64,000 nucleotides of DNA from Deltaproteobacteria bacterium (GTDB lineage: Bacteria > Desulfobacterota > Binatia > UTPRO1), in assembly GCA_016200545.1 (NCBI GenBank), contig JACQEO010000087.1, positions 1 to 64,000 on the forward strand, given 5' to 3'. Shown one piece after another: positions 1 to 8,855 of this stretch (position 1 is its first letter; each line of letters begins with the position of its first letter). The notes beneath the pieces were generated by a model, which was not told the DNA's origin, ran no database searches, and saw only the letters and a program-made list of their open reading frames with translations. A program made the translations under genes and the position numbers.

Positions 1-77
1 CGCCGCAGCGTCAGGTGCGCCATCACCGTCAGCGGACTCCGCTTGAGGAACCGCTCCACCACCGCATCCCACCCCAT
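1..77 (-). CDS. IS4-like transposase, N-terminal fragment (cut by window edge)
   Basis: Reading the minus strand from the ATG at 77 gives 25 codons with no stop, beginning MGWDAVVERFLKRSPLTVMA and running off the window edge. The FLKRSP-TVM-A-L pattern matches the conserved N-terminus of IS4-family transposases, known from proteins that carry a QSPVSVM-type motif here. A strong ribosome binding site, GGGAGGTGGCGG, sits directly before the ATG. The neighbouring 400 bases have lower GC than the rest of the window, which suits a mobile or acquired patch. The catalytic DDE part lies outside the window, so intactness and family cannot be confirmed. Confidence 0.5.
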   Translation of the reverse strand, partial: MGWDAVVERFLKRSPLTVMAHLTLR

Positions 78-104
78 CCGCCACCTCCCAACCCCGAGGC
101 AGCG

Positions 105-488
105 CTATCTCGCGGACGGACACCTTGAAAGGGGTGCCTCTAAGAGGTGAGCCTGTACGATCATCGCTTCAATACTGCTCGCGGTATTGATCTCCGATTC
201 TTCAAGTCGTCCGTGGAGCGAATCGGAGGCTAGTCGCTCGTCCATCATGGCGATCAGAAGGCTGAGGTCTGGCATCAGTTGCAAACGTACCGCTCTCGCC
301 TGCCGTATCCTTCGGCTCCTCGCGCTCCAAATCGGGACCAACGCCATTACGACGGCGGCGGAGGTAGCGAGCGCCGATATATCTTCCGCACGCCAGGAGC
401 TGTTCAGGTACGCGTGAGTTCCGGCGGTTCCGATGATCCCGCCGATCGCACTGAGGAACAGCGACTCGAACCAACCCCGAGATGCCAT
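105..488 (-). CDS. small hypothetical membrane protein
   Basis: This 127-residue ORF has no family I recognise. Two hydrophobic stretches, about residues 8-28 and 37-55, predict a membrane-anchored protein. They are followed by a basic loop and a mostly helical cytoplasmic tail. Base composition is lower in GC than the following transporter operon, and the gene lies just upstream of the transposase start on the same strand. It may therefore belong to an acquired segment. No clear ribosome binding site or partner gene supports it. I keep it because overlapping alternative ORFs read as low-complexity arginine-rich shadows, whereas this one has ordinary amino acid composition. Confidence 0.5.
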   Translation of the reverse strand: MASRGWFESLFLSAIGGIIGTAGTHAYLNSSWRAEDISALATSAAVVMALVPIWSARSRRIRQARAVRLQLMPDLSLLIAMMDERLASDSLHGRLEESEINTASSIEAMIVQAHLLEAPLSRCPSAR

Positions 489-594
489 GACGTCCGCGAA
501 CTATCGCGAACGACGTTCGTTTTCAAAGTCGCCCACTGCCCGCCGCGCGGTGTCGATTGCGGCGCTCGCGGACCCCGGATAAATCCCTGCCATC

Positions 595-1569
595 GTGCTC
601 GGTCGTCGCCTTTTGCTGCTCTTCGTCGTGGCGTTCGCCCTCGGCGGCTGCGAGCGCGAGCAACGCAGCACCGGCTTCCGCGTCGCGCTCTTGAGTCCCG
701 GACCGATCAGCGACGCCGGGTGGAACGCGGCCGCGTACGAAGGGCTGCTCGCCGTCCGCGACCAACTCGGCGTCGAGGTGAGCCAGGTCGAGACGCGGAC
801 GCCGCCGGAATTCGAGGAAGCGTTCCGCGACTACGCGCGCCGCGGCTTTCAGTTGGTGATCGGCCACGGCTTCGAGTTTCAGGACGCCGCCGCCAAGGTC
901 GCGCCCGATTTCCCGCGCACGGTCTTCCTCACCACCTCGGGCAGCACCGTGCGTCCGAACGTCGCCCCGCTCGTCTTCCGTCTGGAAGACGCGACCTTCG
1001 TCCTCGGATATCTCGCCGCGCGCCTGCAGCCCGACGGCAAGGCCTGCGCGGTCGGTGGCATGGACATCCCGTCCGTGCGCGGCACCTTCGTCGCCTTCGA
1101 GGCTGGCGCCAAGCACGCCCGCCCCGACTACCCGGTAACGGTTTCGTACATCGGCGGCTGGGACGACCTCGGCGCCGCGCGCGCCGCCACCCTCGCACTC
1201 ATCGATCGCGGCTGTCGCTACGTCTTCCAGAACGCCGACGCCGCCGGTCCCGGCGTCTTCCAAGCGGCGCGCGAGCGCGGCATCTACGCCTTCGGCAGCA
1301 ATCGCGTGCAACACGAGGTGGCGCCGACCGCGGTCCTCGCGAGTGCTGTGATCGACATCCCGCACGCCTTCGTCGCCGTCGCCCGCGACGTGAAGGACGG
1401 CCGCTTCCAAGCGCGGCCGATCGAAGAAACGATGGCGGACGGCACGATCGCGGTGGTCTACAACCCCGCGCTCGCAGCCGTCGTTCCCGCTGACGTGCGC
1501 CACGACGTCGACGCGCTCGCCGCGGCGGTTCGCGCCCGCACCGTCGCCGTCCCATACGCGGCCTTGTGA
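595..1569 (+). CDS. BMP-family ABC transporter substrate-binding lipoprotein
   Basis: This 324-residue protein starts at a GTG and has a lipoprotein signal (hydrophobic residues 5-16, lipobox LGGC with Cys18). It would be an outer-leaflet or periplasmic binding protein of the BMP/PnrA family, whose known ligands are purine nucleosides or related molecules. Family features include the early ALLSPGPISDAGWN segment, the GHGFEFQDAA region, an alternating alpha/beta periplasmic fold and IGGWDD near the middle. It is the first gene of a four-gene operon with an ATPase and two permeases, and its TGA overlaps the next GTG (GTGA). The ligand is inferred from the family only. Confidence 0.9.
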   Translation: MLGRRLLLLFVVAFALGGCEREQRSTGFRVALLSPGPISDAGWNAAAYEGLLAVRDQLGVEVSQVETRTPPEFEEAFRDYARRGFQLVIGHGFEFQDAAAKVAPDFPRTVFLTTSGSTVRPNVAPLVFRLEDATFVLGYLAARLQPDGKACAVGGMDIPSVRGTFVAFEAGAKHARPDYPVTVSYIGGWDDLGAARAATLALIDRGCRYVFQNADAAGPGVFQAARERGIYAFGSNRVQHEVAPTAVLASAVIDIPHAFVAVARDVKDGRFQARPIEETMADGTIAVVYNPALAAVVPADVRHDVDALAAAVRARTVAVPYAAL

Positions 1570-3173
1570 CCGGCGCGGCGCGCCCGCCACGGCTCGCGCT
1601 CAGCGGCCTCGACAAGCGCTACGGAGCTCGTCGGGCGCTCGCCGCGGTCACCCTCGAGCTTGCCGCGGGCACGATCCACGGCGTCCTCGGCGAGAACGGC
1701 GCCGGCAAGTCGACCTTGGTCCGCATCGTCGCCGGCGCGCTCCGCCCGGACACGGGAAGCGTCGCGATCGACGGCACGCCGCTGCCGCTCGGCGCACCGC
1801 GCGCCGCGCGCGCCGCCGGCGTCGGCGTCGTCTTCCAGCACTTCGCGCTGATCGGGGCGTTGTCGGTCGCCGAGAACCTTTCCCTCGGGCGGCCGGAGAC
1901 GCATTCGACGCGCGCCTGGCTGACGTCGCCGGCGCGCCTCGCCGCGGCGGCGTCGAGCCTCGCCGAGCGGCACGGGCTCGCGATCGGCGACCCCGGCGCA
2001 CGCGTCGACACCCTGCCGGTTGGCACCCGTGCCCGCCTCGAGATCCTGCGCGCGCTCTCCGGTCCGGTGAAGGTGCTCCTCCTCGACGAGCCGACCGCCG
2101 TCTTGACGCCGGTGGAGACCGCGGAGCTCTTCACGACGCTGCGTGGCCTGCGCGATCGCGGCGTCCTCGTGGTGTTGATCACGCACAAGCTCGCGGAGGC
2201 GCTCGATGTCTGTGACCGCGTGAGCGTCATGCGCGGCGGCGCGCTGGTCACGACCGTCGCGACGCGCGACCTGTCGCCGGCGACGCTCGCGCACCTCATG
2301 ATCGGCGATGCCGGGGCGCCGGCGAGCGGCGCGCTTGCGACCATAGCCGGAACGGCGTCGGCCGCGACCGCACCCACCGCGACCTCGACGCGCGCGGCCG
2401 CGCGGGCGCTCGACGCTGCGACGCCGACGCGCGTGGCCGCGCTCATAGTCCACGCGCTCTCGACACCGGGCGCGCCGGGACGAACGGCGCTCCACGACGT
2501 CGCGCTCGCGGTCGAGGCCGGCGAGATCTGCGGCGTCGCCGGCGTCGACGGCAACGGTCAGGACGAGCTCGTCGCCGCCCTCTACGGTCTCATCCCCCGC
2601 GGCGGCGTGGCGCGCGTCGCCGGCGTCGTGGTGCCGGCGGGCGACGTCCTCGCAGCGCAGCGTGCCGGCGTCGCGCTCATTCCCGGCGATCGGCGTCGCG
2701 AAGGTCTCGCACCGGGACTGTCGCTGTGGGAGAACGCGCTGCTCTCACGGCCGCTGCTGGCGCGCGTCGCCCCGCACGGTGTGCTCGACGTCGGCGCCGC
2801 GCGGCGCGCCGCGGCCGAGATCGCGACGCGCTATCGCATCGTCCATGCGCGCCTCGACCAACCAATCGCCGATCTCTCCGGCGGCAATCAGCAACGCGTC
2901 GTCGTCGGACGCGCGCTTGCCGCCTTGCCGCGCCTTCTGGTCGCGGTGAACCCGACGCGCGGCCTCGACATCGCGGCGACGGCACAGGTGCAAGCGACGC
3001 TCACCGGCGTCGCCGGCGCGGGCGCGGCCGTGCTGCTGATCTCGACCGATCTCGACGAGCTCCGCACGCTCTGCGCGCGGCTCTTCGTGCTCTATCGCGG
3101 ACGTCTCCACGGGCCGGTCGCGCCCGACGATCGGGCGCGCCTCGCGGCGCTCATGGCGGGGCTCGCCGCGTGA
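1566..3173 (+). CDS. BMP/nucleoside-type ABC transporter, double ATP-binding protein
   Basis: This 535-residue protein has two ABC ATPase modules, the arrangement seen in sugar and nucleoside importers of the YufO/RbsA type. Module 1 has Walker A GENGAGKST near residue 40 and Walker B LLLDEPTAVLTP near residue 170. Module 2 has the modified loop GVDGNGQDE, the signature LSGGNQQR near residue 440 and AVNPTRGLD. The degenerate second Walker motifs are normal for this family, in which one site is catalytically weak. An alanine/threonine-rich linker of about 40 residues joins the modules. It would energise the two permeases encoded directly downstream; stop and start codons overlap on both sides. 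Confidence 0.94.
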   Translation: MTGAARPPRLALSGLDKRYGARRALAAVTLELAAGTIHGVLGENGAGKSTLVRIVAGALRPDTGSVAIDGTPLPLGAPRAARAAGVGVVFQHFALIGALSVAENLSLGRPETHSTRAWLTSPARLAAAASSLAERHGLAIGDPGARVDTLPVGTRARLEILRALSGPVKVLLLDEPTAVLTPVETAELFTTLRGLRDRGVLVVLITHKLAEALDVCDRVSVMRGGALVTTVATRDLSPATLAHLMIGDAGAPASGALATIAGTASAATAPTATSTRAAARALDAATPTRVAALIVHALSTPGAPGRTALHDVALAVEAGEICGVAGVDGNGQDELVAALYGLIPRGGVARVAGVVVPAGDVLAAQRAGVALIPGDRRREGLAPGLSLWENALLSRPLLARVAPHGVLDVGAARRAAAEIATRYRIVHARLDQPIADLSGGNQQRVVVGRALAALPRLLVAVNPTRGLDIAATAQVQATLTGVAGAGAAVLLISTDLDELRTLCARLFVLYRGRLHGPVAPDDRARLAALMAGLAA

Positions 3174-4195
3174 GCAGCGCGCGACCGGTGCTGCGCGCGC
3201 TCGCGGCCGTGGTCGTGGCCTTTGCGGCGAGCGCGCTCGTCCTGCTGGTCTCGGGAGCACGCCCGCTTCCCGCTCTCGCGGCACTCGTCGCCGGCGCGGT
3301 CGGCGATCGCTTCGCGCTCACCGACACGCTTCTCAAGACGTGCCCGCTGTTGCTCACCGGTCTCGCCGTCGCCCTCGCGTTTCGCTGCGGCTTCTGGAAC
3401 ATCGGCGCCGAAGGGCAACTCCTGATGGGTGCGCTCGCGGCGACCGCGGTCGGCCGCACCACCGGCGCCGCGACGTTTCCGCTACCGCTGCTCGCCGCGC
3501 TCGGGGCCGCCACGGCCGCCGGCGCCCTATGGGCGACGCTCGCCGCGCTGCTGCGCGTGCTGCGCGGCGTGAACGAGATCGTCGCCACGATCATGCTGAA
3601 CTTCATCGCCGCCCGCCTCGTCGGGTGGGCGGTGCACGGTCCGCTCATGGAGGCGGCGGGCCGCTACCCGCAGAGCGACCCCGTCCCCACCGCGGCGCTG
3701 CTGCCGATGGTCGCCGGGCGGGTGCACCTCGGCGTCGCGCTCGCCGCCGCGCTCGCCGCCGTGATCTGGGCGCTTCTCTTCCGCACCAGCGTCGGGTTCC
3801 GCTGGCGTGTCGTCGGCGACAACGCGCAGGCGGCGCGGGTCGCGGGCTTCTCGCCCGAGCGCGCCGTGCTGACCGCAATGCTCGCAAGCGGCGCCCTCGC
3901 CGGCCTCGCGGGCGGGATCGAGGTACTCGGGGTGACCGGCCGCCTCTTCGAGCAGTTCTCGAGCGGTCAGGGCTACACGGCGATCGCCGTCGCGCTCCTC
4001 GCGCGCCTCCACCCCGCCGGCGTCACGCTCGCGGCGCTCTTCTTCGGCGCGCTCGCCGCGGGGTCGGGCGCTATGCAACGAGTCGCCGGCGTCTCCGCCG
4101 TGTTCGTCGCCATCGTCCAAGCGGGCACTTTGCTCGCGCTCCTGGCACTCGAGGCATCGCGCGGGCGCACAATCGCGGCGGCGGAGCACCCATGA
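3170..4195 (+). CDS. BMP/nucleoside-type ABC transporter permease 1
   Basis: This 341-residue polytopic inner-membrane protein has about nine or ten hydrophobic segments and belongs to the BPD_transp_2 permease family (YufP/NupP-like). The family motif is GFWNIGAEGQLLMGA, followed by LRGVNEIVATIMLNF. The start chosen is the GTG at 3170, which overlaps the ATPase stop as GTGA and puts a hydrophobic segment at residues 7-23. Longer upstream starts in this frame read through the ATPase gene as arginine-rich nonsense. It should form the transmembrane channel with the next gene product. Confidence 0.93.
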   Translation: MSSARPVLRALAAVVVAFAASALVLLVSGARPLPALAALVAGAVGDRFALTDTLLKTCPLLLTGLAVALAFRCGFWNIGAEGQLLMGALAATAVGRTTGAATFPLPLLAALGAATAAGALWATLAALLRVLRGVNEIVATIMLNFIAARLVGWAVHGPLMEAAGRYPQSDPVPTAALLPMVAGRVHLGVALAAALAAVIWALLFRTSVGFRWRVVGDNAQAARVAGFSPERAVLTAMLASGALAGLAGGIEVLGVTGRLFEQFSSGQGYTAIAVALLARLHPAGVTLAALFFGALAAGSGAMQRVAGVSAVFVAIVQAGTLLALLALEASRGRTIAAAEHP

Positions 4196-5112
4196 CCGCC
4201 GACTTGATCGCGCTCCTCACGACGACGATCGCGCTCGCGACGCCGCTCCTTCTCGCCGCCCTCGGCGAGCTCATCGGGGAGCGCGCCGGCATCCTCAACA
4301 TCGGTGTCGAGGGACTGATGTTGACCGGCGCGTTCGCCGGCATGCTCGGCTCGTACGCGACCGGCAGCCCGACCCTCGGCATGCTCGCCGCCTGCGCCAC
4401 AGCACTTCTCCTCGGTGTGCTCTTCGCGCTCTGGGTGGTGACCCTCGACGTCGATCAGGTGGTCGCCGGTGTCGCGATCAACCTCCTCGCCGTGGGCACG
4501 ACCGGCGTCCTCTACCGCGCCTTCTTCGGCAACACCGGCAGCGCCCTGACCGTCGCCGCCTTCGCGCCGCTGGCGATCGCGCCCGGCGTCGCGCTGCTCG
4601 CGCCGTTGCGGCAGCCGGCGCCCGTCTATGCGGCGCTCGCGCTCGTTCCGCTGGTCTGGGTATTCCTCTTTCGTACCCGCCTCGGGCTGCGCCTGCGAGC
4701 CGCCGGTGAGGCGCCGCACGCGGCGGAAAGCGTCGGCGTGAACGTCGTCGCGATGCGCTTCGGAGCGGTGCTCGCGGGCGCGCTCCTCGCCGGCGCCGCC
4801 GGCGGCTATCTCTCGCTCGCCTACTCAAACACCTTCGTCGAGGGGATGTCGGCCGGCCGCGGCTTCATCGCCCTCGCGATCGTCGTCTTTGGCCGCTGGC
4901 AGCCGCTCGGCGTCCTCGCCGGCTCGCTGCTCTTCGGCGCCGCGAGCGCCGCGCAGTTCCAACTGCAGGCGGCCGGCGTCGCCGTTCCCTATCACCTGCT
5001 CTTGATGCTGCCCTACGTGCTGACGCTCGTGGTTCTCGCGATCGCGAGTCGCGCCGCCCGCGGCCCCGCCGCGCTCGCGCAGCGGCGGAGCCTCTGCGCG
5101 ACCGCCGACTAG
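4192..5112 (+). CDS. BMP/nucleoside-type ABC transporter permease 2
   Basis: This 306-residue second permease (YufQ/NupQ-like, BPD_transp_2) starts at the ATG overlapping the previous TGA. It shows the paired-family motif ERAGILNIGVEGLMLTGAF near residues 25-43 and GRGFIALAIVVFGRW near residue 222, with eight or more hydrophobic helices. Together with the preceding gene it completes the lipoprotein-ATPase-permease-permease set, so the importer looks intact. It is the last gene of the operon; 57 bases separate it from the Sir2 gene. Confidence 0.93.
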   Translation: MTADLIALLTTTIALATPLLLAALGELIGERAGILNIGVEGLMLTGAFAGMLGSYATGSPTLGMLAACATALLLGVLFALWVVTLDVDQVVAGVAINLLAVGTTGVLYRAFFGNTGSALTVAAFAPLAIAPGVALLAPLRQPAPVYAALALVPLVWVFLFRTRLGLRLRAAGEAPHAAESVGVNVVAMRFGAVLAGALLAGAAGGYLSLAYSNTFVEGMSAGRGFIALAIVVFGRWQPLGVLAGSLLFGAASAAQFQLQAAGVAVPYHLLLMLPYVLTLVVLAIASRAARGPAALAQRRSLCATAD

Positions 5113-5169
5113 GGGCGCGTCCGAAACAGCGGCCTGGCACCCCCGTCAGCCTGCGGCTACGATGCGCCC

Positions 5170-5925
5170 GTGTCGACCTCCGGACCGACCACGGAGATTC
5201 GCGCCCTCGCGCGTTACCTCGAGGCGGCGCGGAGTCTCGTCGTGCTGAGCGGCGCCGGCATCAGCACCGAGTCGGGTATCCCCGATTTCCGCAGCCCCGG
5301 CGGCCTGTGGTCACGCTACGACCCGAGCGAATTCACCTTTCAACGGTTCTGCGCCAACGCCGAGACGCGGCGGCGCTATTGGGAAATGGGGGCCTCGCTC
5401 TACCCGTTGCTCAAGCGGGCCGAGCCGAACCGCGCCCACCGAGCCCTCGCCGCGCTCGAACGGCGCGGGGGCCTGCATCGCATCATCACCCAGAATATCG
5501 ACGGCCTCCATCAACGCGCCGGCAACACACCCGAGCGCGTCATCGAAATTCATGGGACCGCGCTCGAGGTGACGTGCCTGAGCTGCGGCGCGCGACAGGA
5601 TCGCGACCCCGTGCAAGCACGCTTCGCCGCCGGCGACCTCGATCCCCATTGCGAGTGCGGCGGAATTTTGAAGCCGGCGACGATCTCGTTCGGTCAAGCG
5701 ATGCCCGAACGCGAGACCGCGACGGCGTTCGCCGACGCCGCCGCCGCCGACGTGTTCCTGGTCGTCGGGTCGTCTCTGGTGGTGTTCCCCGCCGCCGACC
5801 TTCCCGCCGTCGCGCTCGAGCGCGGCGCCACCCTCCTCATCGTGAATCGCGAGCCGACCCTTTACGACGCCGCCGCCACCCTCGCCCTCCACGGCACCGC
5901 CGGTGAGATCCTCGGCGGCATTTGA
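5170..5925 (+). CDS. cobB: Sir2-family NAD-dependent protein deacylase
   Basis: This 251-residue sirtuin uses NAD to remove acyl groups from lysines, giving nicotinamide and O-acyl-ADP-ribose. The NAD-binding GAGISTESGIPDFRSPGGLW is at residues 25-44, the QNIDGLH motif near 112, the catalytic HG near 131, and the zinc ribbon cysteines in CLSCG and the CECGG segment. Length is typical of bacterial sirtuins. It starts at a GTG. A pair such as acetyl-CoA synthetase and its acetyltransferase is not nearby, so the target is unknown. It faces the phytochelatin-synthase-like gene tail to tail with a 30-base gap. Confidence 0.95.
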   Translation: MSTSGPTTEIRALARYLEAARSLVVLSGAGISTESGIPDFRSPGGLWSRYDPSEFTFQRFCANAETRRRYWEMGASLYPLLKRAEPNRAHRALAALERRGGLHRIITQNIDGLHQRAGNTPERVIEIHGTALEVTCLSCGARQDRDPVQARFAAGDLDPHCECGGILKPATISFGQAMPERETATAFADAAAADVFLVVGSSLVVFPAADLPAVALERGATLLIVNREPTLYDAAATLALHGTAGEILGGI

Positions 5926-5955
5926 TTTTGCCCCATAGAATCGGGTGACCCAACC

Positions 5956-6609
5956 TCACTCGATGCGCAGCATGCCGCGCTTGCGGCTGCCGTCGAGCGT
6001 GTCCATCGCTGCGAAGAGCCGCGCCCGCTGCACGAGCCACGGCCCGAAGTCGCGGTTCACGTCGAGCACGAACACCAGATCCTCCGCCTCGAGGTAGCCG
6101 CCGATCGGCGAGTGGTGTCCGCCCCCGGCGCCGAAGATCGCCTTGCGCGTGAAGTTCACGACGTAGCGAAGCCGCGGGTCGTTGCTCTGGCGAAGGTGTT
6201 CGCGAAATGCCTCGGGTGTGAGATCCCGCAGCACCGTCACCTTGCGCGAGGTGTGATGGCGCGCGACCTCTCCGAGCTGATCGAGCGTGAGCCCCATGAA
6301 GCACATGCCCGTCCAGCACAGCCCCGTGCCGGCGAGCACCTCGTCCTCGCTCGTCGCGGCCTCGCCCAGCGAGCGAAACGTATTCGCGAGACTCGAAGGT
6401 CCACACAACGAGCCGTTGCTCTGCCCGACCAGCTCGTGCCGAAACGCGGACGCCGTGGGTAGTGCCCACGCGCGCTCCAACAGCGCCGGCGTCCGCACGA
6501 CGGAAGACTCGATCGCCGCCTGTGAAACCTTCTGTGGCTTCACCACGAACGGCGCGGCGCCGAGCAGCGCGACCACGCCGACGAAGCCGATCAAGATCTT
6601 CCGTTTCAT
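5956..6609 (-). CDS. exported phytochelatin-synthase-like cysteine peptidase
   Basis: This 217-residue protein has a hydrophobic N-terminus (residues 5-22), probably a signal or anchor, followed by a phytochelatin synthase catalytic domain. The triad is readable: Cys69 in NGSLCGPSSL, His165 in GGGHHSPIGGY and Asp183 in VLDVNR, with the His-to-Asp spacing the same as in plant enzymes. Bacterial half-size members are known to cleave glycine from glutathione and mostly lack efficient phytochelatin synthesis. Glutathione or another thiol peptide is therefore the probable substrate, likely in the periplasm. It is the last gene of the minus-strand string that begins with iscS, 27 bases after a zinc-ribbon protein gene. 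Confidence 0.85.
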   Translation of the reverse strand: MKRKILIGFVGVVALLGAAPFVVKPQKVSQAAIESSVVRTPALLERAWALPTASAFRHELVGQSNGSLCGPSSLANTFRSLGEAATSEDEVLAGTGLCWTGMCFMGLTLDQLGEVARHHTSRKVTVLRDLTPEAFREHLRQSNDPRLRYVVNFTRKAIFGAGGGHHSPIGGYLEAEDLVFVLDVNRDFGPWLVQRARLFAAMDTLDGSRKRGMLRIE

Positions 6610-6636
6610 GGCCCGTCCCCGCTCGTGATTGGTTTG

Positions 6637-6915
6637 CTAGAAGAACAAGCGCTTCGCCAGGAACCACACGAGCGCGCCGCCGACAGCATAAGCGGCGACG
6701 CCTTCGATCAAACCGAGGCCGCTCGTGAAGGCGAATACGAGGAGCACGAGCATCGTGCTGACGATGGCGACGACCTGCTCGATGCGCTCCTCGCGCGAGC
6801 GCGCCGCTTGCACGTGACGCGCAACCTCGGCGCCGCACTGCGGGCAGCGGCCGCCCGGCTTGCGTCGGAGACGCGTGCCGCATCCCGGACAATCGATCGG
6901 GATCGCGATCGGCAT
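6637..6915 (-). CDS. zinc-ribbon membrane protein of unknown function
   Basis: This is a 92-residue protein. Residues 9-29 form a zinc ribbon (CPGCG and CPQCG pairs), followed by a charged helix and two hydrophobic segments at about 47-65 and 70-88. It would be a small inner-membrane protein with a cytoplasmic zinc finger. The start is the ATG at 6915, only four bases after the sppA stop; a longer reading overlaps sppA and is arginine-rich. Translation is probably coupled to sppA. No specific role can be assigned. Confidence 0.75.
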   Translation of the reverse strand: MPIAIPIDCPGCGTRLRRKPGGRCPQCGAEVARHVQAARSREERIEQVVAIVSTMLVLLVFAFTSGLGLIEGVAAYAVGGALVWFLAKRLFF

Positions 6916-6919
6916 GCGC

Positions 6920-8842
6920 TCAGAAGACCAGCGGTGAACGAACCCGGCTGGCGATCGACTCGGCTGCCGCGCGCGCGACGGTCCGCAAGAGGTCCGCGAT
7001 CGGCGGCGGCGCACTGACGGCAGCGAAGAGAGCGGTGACGGAGTCGTCCGCTCCACCATCCGGCGAGGCCGCGGCACCGTCGGGAACGAAACGCACCAGA
7101 AACGGCATGACGGCGAGGAGGCGCTCGCCGTGGAGCATGGGCCCGAGCATGCCGAGCACCTCGGTCACGACGTCGCGCGGCGCCAGACCCGCGAGCGCGC
7201 TCCGCCACACGGCGCCGGCATGTGGGCGGCGCACGAGCGCAAGACGCGACTCGGCGTGCATACCGAGTCGCCGCCGCATCTCGCCGAGCGTCTCCTCGAT
7301 ACCCCCGAGCGCATCGACGAGGCCCCGCGCCATCGCTTGGCGCCCCGTCCACACGCGGCCCTCGGCGACGCTCTCGACGGCGGCGGCACTGAGGCCGCGG
7401 CCGGCGGCGACTTTGGCGACGAACTCGGCGTAGAACGCCTCGGCCTCGCCGCGCAGCCTGCTGAGGTTCTCGTCGTCGAGCGGCAGGTAGTCGGAATGGC
7501 GGCCGGCGTTGCCACGCACGACGAGTTCCTTCTTGATGCCGAGGTGCTCGTAGAGGCCGCGCAGCACGGGCTTGCCGGCAAGCACGCCGATCGATCCCGT
7601 CAGGGTCGCCGCCTCGGCGGTGACGTGGTCGGCGCCGGCCGCGAGGTAGTAGCCTCCCGAGGCGGCGACGTCGCCCATGCTGACGAGCACCGGCTTGCGT
7701 TTGCGCGTCTGCACGATCTCCCGCCACATGAGATCGGAGGCGAGGCCGGAGCCGCCTGGGCTGTCGATGCGCAGCACGATCCCGGCGAGGCGCGCGTCGT
7801 CCGCCATCGTCGCGAGCTCGCGACGAAAGCCCCGCCAGGTGGTGGTGCGCGCGCGCGACCCGGGCAAGGTCTCGCCGCCGATGGTACCCGCCACCGCGAG
7901 GACGCCGACCGTCGGGGCATCGAGCGCCGCACGCCGAGCCGCCCACGCCCGCCGGCGCCGGTACGCGCCGAGCTCGATCGGCGGTCGGTCGCCGCAGCGG
8001 TCTTCGAGCTCGCGGCGGAGCTCGTCGGGATAGGCGACCGCGTCGACGAAACCGCGTCGGACCGCCTCGGCAGCGAGCAGCGGACCCTCCGCGAAGGCGG
8101 CACGGACCGCCTCGACGCTCAACCGCCGTGCCGCCGCCACGTCGGCGACGAGCTGATCGTAGAGGTCGTCCAGCAGCTCCTCGGCCATGGTGCGGTGTTC
8201 GGGCGACATGTCGGTGCGCGTGAAGGGCTCCGCGGCCGCCTTGAAGCGTCCGGCGCGGGCGAGCTGCGCCTCGATCCCGAGCTTGTCGAGCGCGCCCTTC
8301 ACGAACACGACCTCGCTCGCGAGGCCGGTGACGTCGAAGATCCCCGCGGGCGCGAGCAGCACGCGCGAGGCGGCGCTCGCGAGGTAGTAGTCGCGCGTGC
8401 CCGGCTGCGTGAGATACGCCCACACCGGCTTCCCGGACGCCGCGAGCGCGAGAAGCGCGCGCCGCACGCTTTGGATCGTCGCCCAGCCGGCGTCGAGACC
8501 GTGCACGTCGAGCACGATCATGCGCAGCTCGGGATCCTCCCGCGCGCTTCGCAACGTCGCGAGGAGCGTCAGGAGATCGGGCGCGGAGGAGCGACGACCG
8601 AGGTCGCGCAGGCGAAGCTCACGCGGGAGCTCCGGCAGATCGCCGCCGAGCTCGATGCGCAGCACGCGATACGGCCGGCGGCGACCGAACCAACGACTGA
8701 GGGTCGCACCGATGGTGAGCACTACGCCGAGCACGCGCCGTCGGATTGCACGCAAAAAAAGAGCGGCAGGGCCGGTCCCCTGCCGCTCGCGAAGCTCGTC
8801 GTCGCCCGCGACACCGGCCGGCGGATGCGCGGGCTCGCTCAT
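6920..8842 (-). CDS. sppA: signal peptide peptidase SppA, long (67K) type
   Basis: This 640-residue membrane-bound serine protease digests leftover signal peptides. It has two peptidase S49 domains like Escherichia coli SppA. The general-base Lys201 lies in GRFKAAAEPF of the N-terminal half, and the nucleophile Ser395 lies in GDVAASGGYYLAAGAD of the C-terminal half. One hydrophobic anchor is at about residues 37-48. The ATG at 8842 is preferred because a further upstream start would overlap the preceding gene and add an arginine-rich tail. It is followed after four bases by the zinc-ribbon gene. Confidence 0.93.
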   Translation of the reverse strand: MSEPAHPPAGVAGDDELRERQGTGPAALFLRAIRRRVLGVVLTIGATLSRWFGRRRPYRVLRIELGGDLPELPRELRLRDLGRRSSAPDLLTLLATLRSAREDPELRMIVLDVHGLDAGWATIQSVRRALLALAASGKPVWAYLTQPGTRDYYLASAASRVLLAPAGIFDVTGLASEVVFVKGALDKLGIEAQLARAGRFKAAAEPFTRTDMSPEHRTMAEELLDDLYDQLVADVAAARRLSVEAVRAAFAEGPLLAAEAVRRGFVDAVAYPDELRRELEDRCGDRPPIELGAYRRRRAWAARRAALDAPTVGVLAVAGTIGGETLPGSRARTTTWRGFRRELATMADDARLAGIVLRIDSPGGSGLASDLMWREIVQTRKRKPVLVSMGDVAASGGYYLAAGADHVTAEAATLTGSIGVLAGKPVLRGLYEHLGIKKELVVRGNAGRHSDYLPLDDENLSRLRGEAEAFYAEFVAKVAAGRGLSAAAVESVAEGRVWTGRQAMARGLVDALGGIEETLGEMRRRLGMHAESRLALVRRPHAGAVWRSALAGLAPRDVVTEVLGMLGPMLHGERLLAVMPFLVRFVPDGAAASPDGGADDSVTALFAAVSAPPPIADLLRTVARAAAESIASRVRSPLVF

Positions 8843-8855
8843 GCGGGCGCCGTGC

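Noticed and set aside
2935..2962. Apparent loss of the catalytic Glu in the second ABC module (AVNPTRGLD)
   Set aside because: This degenerate form is normal in the BMP/sugar-type double ATPases and does not indicate a broken gene.
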